From: Acetobacteraceae bacterium
GTDB taxonomy: Bacteria; Pseudomonadota; Alphaproteobacteria; Acetobacterales; Acetobacteraceae
DNA: 13,209 bases
NCBI GenBank assembly: GCA_027311485.1
Contig: DAICYU010000055.1
Span: forward strand, 1-13,209
Reading direction: 5' to 3'
Part shown: positions 1-6,372 of the stretch, piece after piece
How the letters are laid out: every line of letters begins with the position of its first letter
How positions within the stretch are numbered: position 1 is the first letter of the stretch
Notes under the pieces: model-generated
Told to the model about the DNA's origin: nothing
The model's input: the letters and a program-made list of their open reading frames with translations, nothing else
Database searches by the model: none
Position numbers and translations under genes: made by a program

Positions 1-2
1 CG

Positions 3-305
3 GACCGGCAGCTTGCGGCAGCCGATGCCTATCGGGCGGCCTCCGACGCGCTCGGCTCGCTGCGCCAGCCTGTGCAGTGGGCGGCGCTGCATCGGTGGCC
101 CCTGACCGATATCGCGGCTGGGCTGGGGATCAGCACGCAACGGGCGTCAGGGTATCTGCTGGCGGCACTCGATCTGCTGGTGGCACACTATCACCCGGAG
201 CGGCCCCAGCGGCCTGTGGGGGCCAATTTGGGGGTCGTGGACGCTGACGTGACGGACATTCCGCAGGAGCGGCTGGGGCGGGGGCGCGAGAAAACTGCGG
301 CATGA
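3..305 (+). CDS. Helix-turn-helix protein, 5'-truncated by window edge
   Basis: The reading frame is open from the first base to the TGA at 303-305, so this is the last 100 residues of a longer protein. Residues 34-63 of the visible part (LTDIAAGLGIS, then an A/L-rich helix ending in LLVAHY) look like a helix-turn-helix: a short helix, a G-x-S turn and a recognition helix followed by a long amphipathic helix. The rest of the C-terminus is Pro/Gly/Arg-rich and probably disordered. Similar small HTH proteins often sit just upstream of terminase genes in alphaproteobacterial prophages, where a role in late-gene control is plausible. I do not recognise a specific family. The GTG at 72 is an internal codon of the open frame rather than a convincing start, because the same frame continues upstream without a stop. 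A terminator follows about 70 bases later, so this gene probably belongs to the upstream (early or regulatory) transcription unit. Confidence 0.55.
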   Translation, partial: DRQLAAADAYRAASDALGSLRQPVQWAALHRWPLTDIAAGLGISTQRASGYLLAALDLLVAHYHPERPQRPVGANLGVVDADVTDIPQERLGRGREKTAA

Positions 306-373
306 GGGGGAATAACGCTTGACGCCGCCCGCAGCCTGTGCCAGTCCTCAACCTCAATATCGCGAACTGCGTC

Positions 374-402
374 AGGCGCCTCCCCCACGGGTGGCGCCTT
401 TT
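374..402 (+). terminator. Factor-independent terminator between regulatory and packaging genes
   Basis: AGGCGCC (374-380) pairs with GGCGCCT (393-399), and the stem continues inward with CCC (382-384) to GGG (389-391) across one T-T mismatch, closing on a 4-nt CCAC loop. A TTTT run (399-402) follows directly. The T-run is on the plus strand only, so the signal acts rightward. It would end transcripts coming from the helix-turn-helix gene and insulate the terminase operon. The structure was read by eye; no folding energy was computed. Confidence 0.75.
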
Positions 403-563
403 CGTGCCAGGAGGCCAGATCGCCATCCGGCGGACCCAAGGGCGGCGGCCAGGGGCCAGCCAAAGGGCGGGGCAAAGGCAGCGACCGTGCGGCGCCCCTC
501 GATACATCGCCCGAGGCCCAAGGCGAACGGTCAAACGTCCGCTGGGGTGGCCTAAAGGCCGCC
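403..563 (+). other. Leader of the terminase operon, possible N-terminal extension of the small terminase
   Basis: No gene with a normal start codon is supported here. A perfect Shine-Dalgarno sequence, AGGAGG, lies at 409-414, but no ATG, GTG or TTG follows at a usable distance. The frame of the downstream small terminase gene is open all the way back to 306. From about 423 it reads as a Gly/Lys-rich stretch (SGGPKGGGQGPAKGRGKGSD), the kind of composition seen at the N-terminus of many phage small terminases. Either the segment is an untranslated leader, perhaps carrying the packaging site, or the gene starts here at a non-standard codon. No promoter could be identified with confidence. Confidence 0.3.
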
Positions 564-911
564 ATGCGGGCCTACAGCGCCGCCAACCCCGAACGCCGCG
601 TTACCGAGCGCGCGCCCTCCCGCGTCGAGATCGCGGAGATCGCACGCGGGGATATGGCCGCTGCGCTGCAACGGCTCGTGCTGCTGATCCATACGACGCG
701 GAGCGACATGGCGGCCGTGCAGGCGTTCGTGGCGTTGAAGGACATCGCCTACGGCCGCGATCCGCAGACGATCGACATGCATCTAGACTATGAGGGCATG
801 ACCGAGGATGAGCTTCGCGCTGCCATCGCCGCGGAGCTTGCCGCAGGGCCGACTGACCCCACGGGCGGCGGCAATGATGGGGGAGCTTCGCCGCCGCCGC
901 TTGCTGGGTAG
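564..911 (+). CDS. Putative terminase small subunit
   Basis: 115 residues. Small terminases recognise the packaging site on phage DNA and load the large subunit. The assignment rests mainly on position immediately before the large terminase, with a 38-base overlap, and on the central helical segment (about residues 22-60). That segment runs from VEIAEIARGDM through an ALQRL helix to FVALKDIAYGRDPQ and resembles the common small-terminase C-terminal pattern in which a helix repeat ends in a 'YGRPxQ'-like motif. A short acidic segment (EGMTEDELRAAIAAEL), typical of the region that contacts the large subunit, follows, then a Gly/Pro-rich tail. The ATG at 564 has AAAGG five bases upstream. No N-terminal DNA-binding helix-turn-helix is visible in this form; it may lie in the open frame upstream or be absent. 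Confidence 0.6.
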   Translation: MRAYSAANPERRVTERAPSRVEIAEIARGDMAAALQRLVLLIHTTRSDMAAVQAFVALKDIAYGRDPQTIDMHLDYEGMTEDELRAAIAAELAAGPTDPTGGGNDGGASPPPLAG

Positions 912-2268
912 CCTCCGGTCTTGGTCTGAGTTCTGCCTCGCGCCTGTCGGCCAGCGCCCCGCCGCGCATCACCGCCTCCTGATCGACAAGTTGGAAGCCG
1001 TCGAGCGTGGCGACATCCGGCGCCTGATGGTGATGATGCCGCCCGGCTCGGCCAAATCGACCTATGCCTCGATCCTGTTCCCGCCGTGGTTTCTTGGCCG
1101 CGAACCGGGCCGCACGGTCATTCTGGCAAGTCATACCGCAGACCTCGCGGACGCCAATTCCGGCAAGACGCTCCGCGCCATCGGCGAGTTCGGCCGCGCT
1201 ATTGCGCTCGGCACGCTGAGCGAGGGCGTCCAATACTGGCGCACCACCAACCGCGGCGAGGTCAAGGCGGTCGGTGTTGGCGGCCCCGTGACTGGCCGGC
1301 GTGCCGACTTGGTCGTGATCGACGATCCGGTGAAATCGGCCGAGCACGCCGACAGCGAGACCTATCGGGACAAGGCTTGGGCTTGGTTCCAAGCCGATCT
1401 GAGCACGCGCCTCAAGCCCGGCGGCCGGATCGTGCTGATTATGACCCGATGGCATGAGGACGATCTGGCGGGGCGCCTCTTGCAGACGCAGGGCGACGGC
1501 TGGGACGTGCTCAAGCTGGAAGCGCAGAACACGCGCCCGGATGATCCGTTGGGCCGCGAGATCGGCGAATATCTTTGGTCCGATGACGCGGGTTACGACT
1601 TCGCCGGGCTGCTCGCCGAGGCAAAGGCGCAATACGAAGCGGACGGCTCCACGCGCGTCTGGCAATCGCTCTACCAGCAAGACCCGCGACCAGGCGAAGG
1701 CGCGCTGTTCAAGGTCGCGGCGATGGAGGCGCTCCCCGCGCCGCTGCTCGGCAGAAGCATACGGGCATGGGATTTGGCCGCGACCCGCGATGTCGGCACC
1801 CGCGACCCCGACTGGACCGTGGGGCTGCGGATGACGCGCACCGCCGAAGGCCGGTTCGTGATTGACGATGTGGTGCGGCTGCGCGGCGGCCCCGATGAGG
1901 TCGAGCAGGTGATCGTTGCCACCGCCTCTCGGGATGGCGTCGGCGTGCCGATCGACCTGCCGCAAGACCCCGGCCAAGCCGGCAAAGCGCAGGTGCTCTA
2001 CCTCACCCGCAAGCTCAGCGGCTATCGGGTTCGGTCCGCCCCTGTGACGGGCGATAAGGCAACCCGCGCGGCGCCGCTTGCCTCACAGGTGAACGTCGGC
2101 AATGTCGCGATGGTGACGGCCGCCTGGAACCGCCCGCTGATCGACGAACTGGCTGGCTTTCCGAGCGCCGCGCATGACGACCAAGTAGACGCTGCCAGCG
2201 CGGCTTTCGCGGCGCTGATCGCTCGGCCGGCAATGGTCATCAACCCCGAGGCATTGCGTAGAATATGA
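874..2268 (+). CDS. terL: Terminase large subunit (ATPase and nuclease)
   Basis: 464 residues from the chosen ATG. This is the packaging motor: it hydrolyses ATP to drive DNA into the procapsid and cuts the concatemer. The N-terminal ATPase domain shows Walker A PPGSAKST (56-63), Walker B ADLVVIDDP (144-152) and the coupling motif MTRWHEDDL (190-198). The C-terminal RNase H-like nuclease domain begins near residue 296 with IRAWDLA and carries the expected acidic residues: D300, D361 in the DLPQDPGQAGK segment, and the HDDQVDA motif (434-440). All key residues are present, so the enzyme looks intact. The frame is open further upstream (ATG at 808), but that start would overlap the small terminase by over 100 bases. 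ATG 874 or 877 gives the usual short overlap and the family-typical ELRRRxL beginning. The stop overlaps the portal start as ATGA. Confidence 0.95.
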   Translation: MMGELRRRRLLGSLRSWSEFCLAPVGQRPAAHHRLLIDKLEAVERGDIRRLMVMMPPGSAKSTYASILFPPWFLGREPGRTVILASHTADLADANSGKTLRAIGEFGRAIALGTLSEGVQYWRTTNRGEVKAVGVGGPVTGRRADLVVIDDPVKSAEHADSETYRDKAWAWFQADLSTRLKPGGRIVLIMTRWHEDDLAGRLLQTQGDGWDVLKLEAQNTRPDDPLGREIGEYLWSDDAGYDFAGLLAEAKAQYEADGSTRVWQSLYQQDPRPGEGALFKVAAMEALPAPLLGRSIRAWDLAATRDVGTRDPDWTVGLRMTRTAEGRFVIDDVVRLRGGPDEVEQVIVATASRDGVGVPIDLPQDPGQAGKAQVLYLTRKLSGYRVRSAPVTGDKATRAAPLASQVNVGNVAMVTAAWNRPLIDELAGFPSAAHDDQVDAASAAFAALIARPAMVINPEALRRI

Positions 2269-3806
2269 AACTCTGGCGCAGACGTGTCCCGCCTGCGCCG
2301 GCTCCCCGCGCAGAGCCGCAGATCGGAAAGCCGAGCCGCGAGATGAAAATCTCCGCGTTCGCGCTCGACGGCTGGCAGGCTCGCGGCGAGAGCGCCTACA
2401 CGATCGCACAGCCGATGCCTGGCGTGACGCCTGCCGGCGCACCGCTGGCGATGGACGCGGTCAACTCGCTCTACACCTACGCGAGCATCAACTCGATGGG
2501 GACGGAGATTTCGTTCCCCGGCTTTCCGCTGCTCGCGGAGTTGTCGCAACGGGCCGAGTATCGCCATATCAGCGAAACGCTGGCGCGCGAGATGACCCGC
2601 AAGTGGGTGATCCTCGAGTCCGATGGCGACGACGACAACACGGACAAGCTAGAGCGCCTGACCGCGCTGATGAACCAACACCGCCTGGCGCAGAAGTTCC
2701 GCATGGCGGCTACCCACGACGGCCTGTTCGGCCGGGGCCACATCTTCGTCGAGATCAACGGCCAGCACGACGACAGCCAGTTCCTCAGCGCGAAGCTCCC
2801 GCGCACGTCGTCTGCGATCCCAAGGGGCGCGCAGGTTGCGTTTCGCAATGTAGAGCCGATCTGGACCTATCCGAATAACTACAACGCGAGCAACCCGCTG
2901 GCGCCCAACTTCTACGTTCCCGAAAGCTGGTACGTGAACGGGACCGTCGTGCATCGGTCCCGCATTCTGACGTTCATCGGTCGTCCGCTGCCTGACATCC
3001 TCAAGCCCGCCTATGGGTTCGCCGGGATGTCGATGTCGCAACTGGCGATCCCCTACGTGCAGAACTGGCTTCGGACGCGCCAAAGCGTGTCGGACATGCT
3101 GCACTCGTTTTCCGTGATGGTGCTCAAGACCGTCATGGCGGGTGTGCTGCAAGGCGGCGGCGCAGACGCGATGGTGCAACGCGCGCAGCTGTTCAATCAG
3201 GCGCGCGACAATCGTGGCCTGATGATGGTCGATAAAGAGGCCGAGGACCTTGCCAACGTCTCGGCGCCGATTTCCGGCCTCGACAAGTTGCAAGCGCAGT
3301 CGCAGGAGCAGTTGGCGTCGGTCTCGACGCAGCCCCTCGTGGTGCAGACCGGCATTACGCCGAGCGGCCTGAATGCGTCGTCCGACGGTGAGATTCGAAT
3401 CTGGTATGATCGGGTGCTGGCGGCCCAGGAGGCGGTGTTCCGCGACAACCTAGAGGATTGTCTCGACATCCTGCAACTCGTGGAGTTCGGCGAGGTCGAT
3501 CCGACGATCAAGGTCCGGTTCGTCCACCTGTGGCAGTTGGATGAGGCCGGCGATGCGGCGGTGCAAAAGACGCTGGCGGATCGCGATGTTGAACTGGTAG
3601 AGGCCGGCGTTCTTTCCCCCGAGGAGGCGCGCACGCGGCTCGCGAAGGACCCTGGGTCCGGCTACAACAACATTGACGTATCGGACGTGCCGGAGCCGCC
3701 CGAGGCTGCTGGTGCGCCGGTCGATGACCCCGAGACCAACAGCGTGGAGCGCCGGTCGGAGGAAGAGGGCGTGGAAAGCAAGGGCGGCGCGAGTAGCGGG
3801 GTCTAG
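2265..3806 (+). CDS. Phage portal protein, DUF1073 family
   Basis: 513 residues. The portal forms the dodecameric ring at one capsid vertex through which DNA enters and to which the tail connector binds. The sequence matches the DUF1073 portal family as I recall it. Recognisable blocks are an N-terminal segment ending NSMGTEISFPGF (77-88), the block EYRHISETLAREMTRKW (98-114), AATHDGLFGRGHIFVEI, and the central FAGMSMSQLAIPYVQNWLRTR helix region. An SGLNASSDGEIRIWYDR block follows, then a helical C-terminus. The last 50 or so residues are acidic and Pro/Glu-rich, probably disordered. The start is translationally coupled to terminase (ATGA). Databases often label this family 'anti-CBASS Acb1 family' because some members carry an Acb1 phosphodiesterase domain; no paired HxT/HxS catalytic motifs are visible here, so a plain portal is the better call. 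The last four bases overlap the stop of the antisense gene. Confidence 0.9.
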   Translation: MKLWRRRVPPAPAPRAEPQIGKPSREMKISAFALDGWQARGESAYTIAQPMPGVTPAGAPLAMDAVNSLYTYASINSMGTEISFPGFPLLAELSQRAEYRHISETLAREMTRKWVILESDGDDDNTDKLERLTALMNQHRLAQKFRMAATHDGLFGRGHIFVEINGQHDDSQFLSAKLPRTSSAIPRGAQVAFRNVEPIWTYPNNYNASNPLAPNFYVPESWYVNGTVVHRSRILTFIGRPLPDILKPAYGFAGMSMSQLAIPYVQNWLRTRQSVSDMLHSFSVMVLKTVMAGVLQGGGADAMVQRAQLFNQARDNRGLMMVDKEAEDLANVSAPISGLDKLQAQSQEQLASVSTQPLVVQTGITPSGLNASSDGEIRIWYDRVLAAQEAVFRDNLEDCLDILQLVEFGEVDPTIKVRFVHLWQLDEAGDAAVQKTLADRDVELVEAGVLSPEEARTRLAKDPGSGYNNIDVSDVPEPPEAAGAPVDDPETNSVERRSEEEGVESKGGASSGV

Positions 3807-3979
3807 GTCGCGGACCAGACCAGCGCCGCAACCCAGCCTAGGAACGTCCAGCCGAGCAGCAGATTGAGGATGGCGATGGCCGACCCGTGCTTGTGGCCGC
3901 GCTTCGCCGCGACGATCGTGGGCAGAAAGTAGAGCGCAAGGCAGCCGACGATCAGGATGATGGCGACAAGGCCGCTCAT
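3803..3979 (-). CDS. Superinfection immunity-like small membrane protein
   Basis: 58 residues on the minus strand. The start ATG (3979-3977) has a strong AGGGAGGA ribosome site seven to eight bases upstream, and the stop TAG occupies 3805-3803. There are two hydrophobic segments: residues 4-24 (LVAIILIVGCLALYFLPTIVA) and 35-56 (IAILNLLLGWTFLGWV, then AALVWS). A short basic loop KRGHKHG separates them. The pattern YFLPTIVAxKR, then LNLLLGWTxxGWVxALVW, is the signature of the phage superinfection-immunity family typified by T4 Imm, an inner-membrane protein that blocks DNA injection by related phages. Family assignment is from memory of this motif. It forms an operon with the regulator upstream (ATGA overlap) and converges on the portal gene, sharing four bases with its end. 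This arrangement is typical of a 'moron' expressed independently of the late genes. Confidence 0.8.
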   Translation of the reverse strand: MSGLVAIILIVGCLALYFLPTIVAAKRGHKHGSAIAILNLLLGWTFLGWVAALVWSAT

Positions 3980-4116
3980 GGTTTTTCCTCCCTGTGTTGG
4001 TCGATGATGCGCCGCACAAGGTCGGCGATGGTGATGCCCAGCCGTTCCGCCTCGGCCTTGAGATAGGCCGCCTGGGGCGCCGTGAATGCGATCGAACGCT
4101 TGTGTGTGGTGCTCAT
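3976..4116 (-). CDS. Ribbon-helix-helix transcriptional regulator
   Basis: 46 residues on the minus strand, start ATG at 4116-4114. The protein has the CopG/Arc-like layout: a short basic beta strand (KRSIAFT, residues 6-12), helix A (PQAAYLKAEAERLG, 14-27), a turn, and helix B (ITIADLVRRIIDQH, 28-41). Such proteins dimerise by pairing the strands, which insert into the DNA major groove. An AGGGGG sequence lies upstream (minus-strand sense) and could be a ribosome site if transcription starts early enough. The stop TGA overlaps the start of the membrane protein as ATGA, so the two are translationally coupled. The simplest role is autoregulation of this two-gene cassette. An antitoxin-type role toward the hydrophobic partner is possible but has no direct support. 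Confidence 0.75.
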   Translation of the reverse strand: MSTTHKRSIAFTAPQAAYLKAEAERLGITIADLVRRIIDQHREEKP

Positions 4117-4123
4117 GGGACGC

Positions 4124-4152
4124 CCCCTAGCACCCCGCCGGCCCCGCGTCAA
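4124..4152 (-). promoter_or_regulatory. Candidate promoter of the antisense immunity cassette
   Basis: On the minus strand TTGACG (4152-4147) is a good -35 element, followed by an exact 17-base spacer and TAGGGG (4129-4124) as a weak -10. The predicted transcription start would fall at or within a few bases of the regulator's ATG (4116), implying a leaderless or nearly leaderless transcript. Three CCCC blocks on the plus strand (4124-4127, 4133-4136, 4142-4145) are spaced exactly nine bases apart across the promoter and could be half-sites for the ribbon-helix-helix protein. The poor -10 keeps confidence low. Confidence 0.35.
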
Positions 4153-4172
4153 CCCAAGCAGGTGGCCGAGCG

Positions 4173-4967
4173 ATGCGTGCCAGGCGCCCTAAGACGCTTC
4201 CCCCGACGCGCGCAAACGCCGGGATAGAGGCGGCCTACCGGGCCGCGCTCGATCGCCTGATCCGCGAAATGCAGGCGAGCATCACCTATTGGCTTCGCGC
4301 CCGCTATCGGCAGAACGAACCCGAGATCGCCAAGCTGGCGCAGGACCAGACGCCGGCCGCCGAGCTACAGAGTGCGGTGCAGCACATGGCGCGACGCTGG
4401 CAGAAGCGGTTTAACGACTTCTCGCTCCAACAGGCCACGCGGTTCGCCAAGGCAGCCGGTTCCTACTCGGACGCGGCGTTTCGGGGCGCGCTACGCAAGA
4501 GTGGGATGTCGATCCAACTCAAGGAATCGCCTGCCATCCTCGACGCCTACCAGGCGATCGTGAACGAAAACGTCGCGTTGATTAAGTCGATCCCCTCGCA
4601 GCACTTCACCGAGATCGAAGGTCTGGTGATGCGGTCGGTGCAGCATGGCCGCGATCTGGAGTTTTTGAGCAAGGAGCTTGAGGCCCGCTACGGCGTGACG
4701 CGGAGGCGCGCTGCGCTGATTGCGCGCGATCAGTCGAACAAGGCCACGGCGGTAATGACCCGTGTCCGGCAGCAAGAGATCGGCATCACGGAAGCGATCT
4801 GGCTTCACTCGCACGGCGGCAAGCACCCACGGCCTGAGCACGTCAAAGCGGACGGCAAGCGATACGAGGTCGCGAAGGGAATGTTGATCGAGGGCGAGTG
4901 GATTTGGCCGGGCGAGAAGATCAATTGCCGGTGCGTCGCGAAGGCGATCGTCCCCGGCTTGAGTTGA
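4173..4967 (+). CDS. Phage head morphogenesis protein, MuF family
   Basis: 264 residues. MuF-like proteins (Mu gpF, SPP1 gp7) are minor head proteins that bind the portal and are present in a few copies in the capsid. The N-terminal 150 residues are predicted mostly helical. The C-terminal MuF domain (about 150-258) shows the family pattern: RRRAALIARDQSNKATA helix (177-193), a second helix RVRQQEIGI, the strand AIWLHSHGGKHPRPEHV (208-224), and the closing GEKINCRCVAKAIVP segment (247-261) with its conserved CRC. AGGTGG at 4160-4165 provides a modest ribosome site for ATG 4173. The gene normally follows the portal directly; here the antisense cassette separates them. Confidence 0.9.
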   Translation: MRARRPKTLPPTRANAGIEAAYRAALDRLIREMQASITYWLRARYRQNEPEIAKLAQDQTPAAELQSAVQHMARRWQKRFNDFSLQQATRFAKAAGSYSDAAFRGALRKSGMSIQLKESPAILDAYQAIVNENVALIKSIPSQHFTEIEGLVMRSVQHGRDLEFLSKELEARYGVTRRRAALIARDQSNKATAVMTRVRQQEIGITEAIWLHSHGGKHPRPEHVKADGKRYEVAKGMLIEGEWIWPGEKINCRCVAKAIVPGLS

Positions 4968-4975
4968 GGTCGTGA

Positions 4976-6361
4976 ATGCTGATCGTCCGGTACGCTTTCG
5001 ACCGCAGCGCGCGGACGGTTGACGAAAACGGCCACCTGCACGTCGCCGTTGCCAACATCTCCAAGGCTGCCGTCAACCCCTACTACGGCCGCGAAATCCC
5101 GAACGCAGCGGCGCTTGGCCTCGATCCGACGCGCATCTATCACCTGCTGCGCGACCCCGGCGAATTGGCGAAGGGCGCTGACAGTTTCGCCGGTTTGCCG
5201 ATCCTGGACAGTCATACGCCGGTCAGCGCCGATGAACCGCACCGGGACAAGATCGTCGGAAGCACCGGCAGCGGCCCATCGTTCAATCGCCCCTACCTCG
5301 CGGTCGATCTGAATATCTGGGACGGCGACGCTATCGCCAAGATCGAAAACGGCGAGCGTCGGCAGTTGTCATGCGGCTATCGCTACGACGCCGACATGAC
5401 GCCCGGTGTGTTTGACGGCGTCCCCTACGACGGCGTGATGCGGAACATCCGCGGCAACCACGTCGCATTGGTGCCGGTCGGGCGCGCTGGGCCGGACGTT
5501 GTAGTTGGAGATCAGGAGATGGCCGCAGCCGACGCGCTTTCGACGGAGGGCCGTGAGGACCTGAAGGACAGCGACTTCGCTGTTCCGGGCAAGCGCAAGC
5601 TCCCGATCGAGAACGAGAAGCATACCCGCCTGGCGTGGGACCTTCTCGACGACACCGATGGCCTGAGTGCCGAAGAGAAGGCCGAGGCCCGGCGCCGCAT
5701 CAAGGCGGCTGCCAAGCGGTTCGACATCGACACTTCCGACTGGAAGGGCGCCCAGGATACCGCGCCCGACCCCAACCCGAAAGGACAGCCCATGGCTGCG
5801 TCCACCCGAAAGGCGCGCGTGGATGCACGCGTGGCCGCGCTCAAGCCCTATCTGGCTCAGGATGCCGATCTCGACAAGCTCCGCCTCGCGTTCGACGCCG
5901 AGGAAGCGAAGCGCGACGAGGACGACAAGCCGAAGGCCGAAGACGACGACGACGACGATGATGACAAGAAGAAGGCCGCTGAAGCCAAGGCCAAGAAGGC
6001 CGAGGACGAAGAGGAGGACGACAAGAAGAAGAAGGCGATGGACGCGGCGATTGCCGCTGCCAAGGTGCAGGCGCGCGACGAAGCGGTGGCGCACATGCAG
6101 GCCGTAGCCGACGCGCAGCGCGCCGTGCGGCCCTATGTCGGTGACGTGCATGGCATGGACAGCGCCGCGGCTATCTACGGCCACGCTCTCAAGGAACTTG
6201 GCGTCGATACCGCCAACGTCCCGCCCGCTGCGTTCCCCGCGATGCTCAAGATGGTCCCGCTGCCCGGCACTGTCGCGCGCCCGCGCGTCGCGATGGACGC
6301 GGCCGGCGCCAAGGGCTTCGCCGAGCGTTTCCCCAACGCCGCCCGCATCCGCGTTCTGTGA
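4976..6361 (+). CDS. Prohead protease-scaffold fusion, DUF2213 family
   Basis: 461 residues. This is the capsid maturation protease that cleaves scaffold and head proteins. The N-terminal DUF2213 domain (about 1-180) has the likely catalytic residues: H80 in DSHTPV, S132 in LSCGY and H162 in GNHVALVPVGRAG. The region 192-256 (DFAVPGKRKLPI, then a helical stretch ending AAKRFDIDTSDW) resembles the DUF6582 domain often found attached to phage proteases. Residues 273-461 form a scaffold-like tail. It is helical, has a striking run of Asp, Glu and Lys (314-353), and ends in a conserved-looking NAARIRV. An internal ribosome site and ATG (5792) allow the tail to be made separately. The start ATG at 4976 lies eight bases after the MuF stop. 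Function is inferred from the family and from position before cement and capsid genes. Confidence 0.85.
   Translation: MLIVRYAFDRSARTVDENGHLHVAVANISKAAVNPYYGREIPNAAALGLDPTRIYHLLRDPGELAKGADSFAGLPILDSHTPVSADEPHRDKIVGSTGSGPSFNRPYLAVDLNIWDGDAIAKIENGERRQLSCGYRYDADMTPGVFDGVPYDGVMRNIRGNHVALVPVGRAGPDVVVGDQEMAAADALSTEGREDLKDSDFAVPGKRKLPIENEKHTRLAWDLLDDTDGLSAEEKAEARRRIKAAAKRFDIDTSDWKGAQDTAPDPNPKGQPMAASTRKARVDARVAALKPYLAQDADLDKLRLAFDAEEAKRDEDDKPKAEDDDDDDDDKKKAAEAKAKKAEDEEEDDKKKKAMDAAIAAAKVQARDEAVAHMQAVADAQRAVRPYVGDVHGMDSAAAIYGHALKELGVDTANVPPAAFPAMLKMVPLPGTVARPRVAMDAAGAKGFAERFPNAARIRVL
5792..6361 (+). CDS. Nested scaffold protein from internal in-frame start
   Basis: An ATG at 5792 is in frame with the protease gene (codon 273) and is preceded by GAAAGGA (5779-5785) with a six-base spacer, a better ribosome site than that of the full-length gene. 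The product would be 189 residues consisting only of the scaffold part: helix, charged Asp/Lys run, helix, and a C-terminal tail. Lambda C/Nu3 and several other phages make protease and scaffold from nested starts in this way, giving many scaffold copies per protease. The arrangement here is inferred from the internal start and domain boundary; no protein evidence is available. The start falls exactly after the linker that ends the preceding domain (DPNPKGQP). Confidence 0.6.
   Translation: MAASTRKARVDARVAALKPYLAQDADLDKLRLAFDAEEAKRDEDDKPKAEDDDDDDDDKKKAAEAKAKKAEDEEEDDKKKKAMDAAIAAAKVQARDEAVAHMQAVADAQRAVRPYVGDVHGMDSAAAIYGHALKELGVDTANVPPAAFPAMLKMVPLPGTVARPRVAMDAAGAKGFAERFPNAARIRVL
5915..6034 (+). 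repeat. GAN-triplet low-complexity tract encoding an Asp/Glu/Lys run
   Basis: The tract is dominated by GAC, GAT, GAG, GAA and AAG codons. It includes eight consecutive Asp codons (5942-5965, five GAC in a row, then GAT GAT GAC) followed by Lys clusters. The encoded stretch (protease residues 314-353) would be a highly charged helix or flexible linker within the scaffold part. Triplet tracts of this type can change length by replication slippage without breaking the frame, so length variation between relatives is expected. Confidence 0.8.
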
Positions 6362-6372
6362 GGTCCTGAGAA

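Noticed and set aside
319..347. TTGACG at 319 as a promoter for the terminase operon
   Set aside because: There is no acceptable -10 at 16-18 bases and it lies upstream of the terminator, so it could not serve the operon.
319..555. Plus-strand open frame with TTG start and AGGGGG upstream
   Set aside because: It crosses the strong terminator hairpin at 374-402, its product is low-complexity Pro/Arg/Ala, and no family pattern is seen.
601..1977. 458-residue minus-strand open frame
   Set aside because: It lies opposite the terminase genes, whose motifs are complete. The open frame is a product of high GC and biased codons, and its protein is Arg/Pro/His-rich without recognisable domains.
2265..3806. 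Portal gene as an anti-CBASS Acb1 protein
   Set aside because: Family databases sometimes name DUF1073 proteins after Acb1, but no pair of HxT/HxS catalytic motifs is visible and the length and position are those of a plain portal.
3803..4116. Type II toxin-antitoxin pair (RHH antitoxin plus hydrophobic toxin)
   Set aside because: The membrane protein carries the specific two-helix pattern of superinfection immunity proteins and resembles no known toxin paired with an RHH antitoxin. It is kept only as a secondary possibility.
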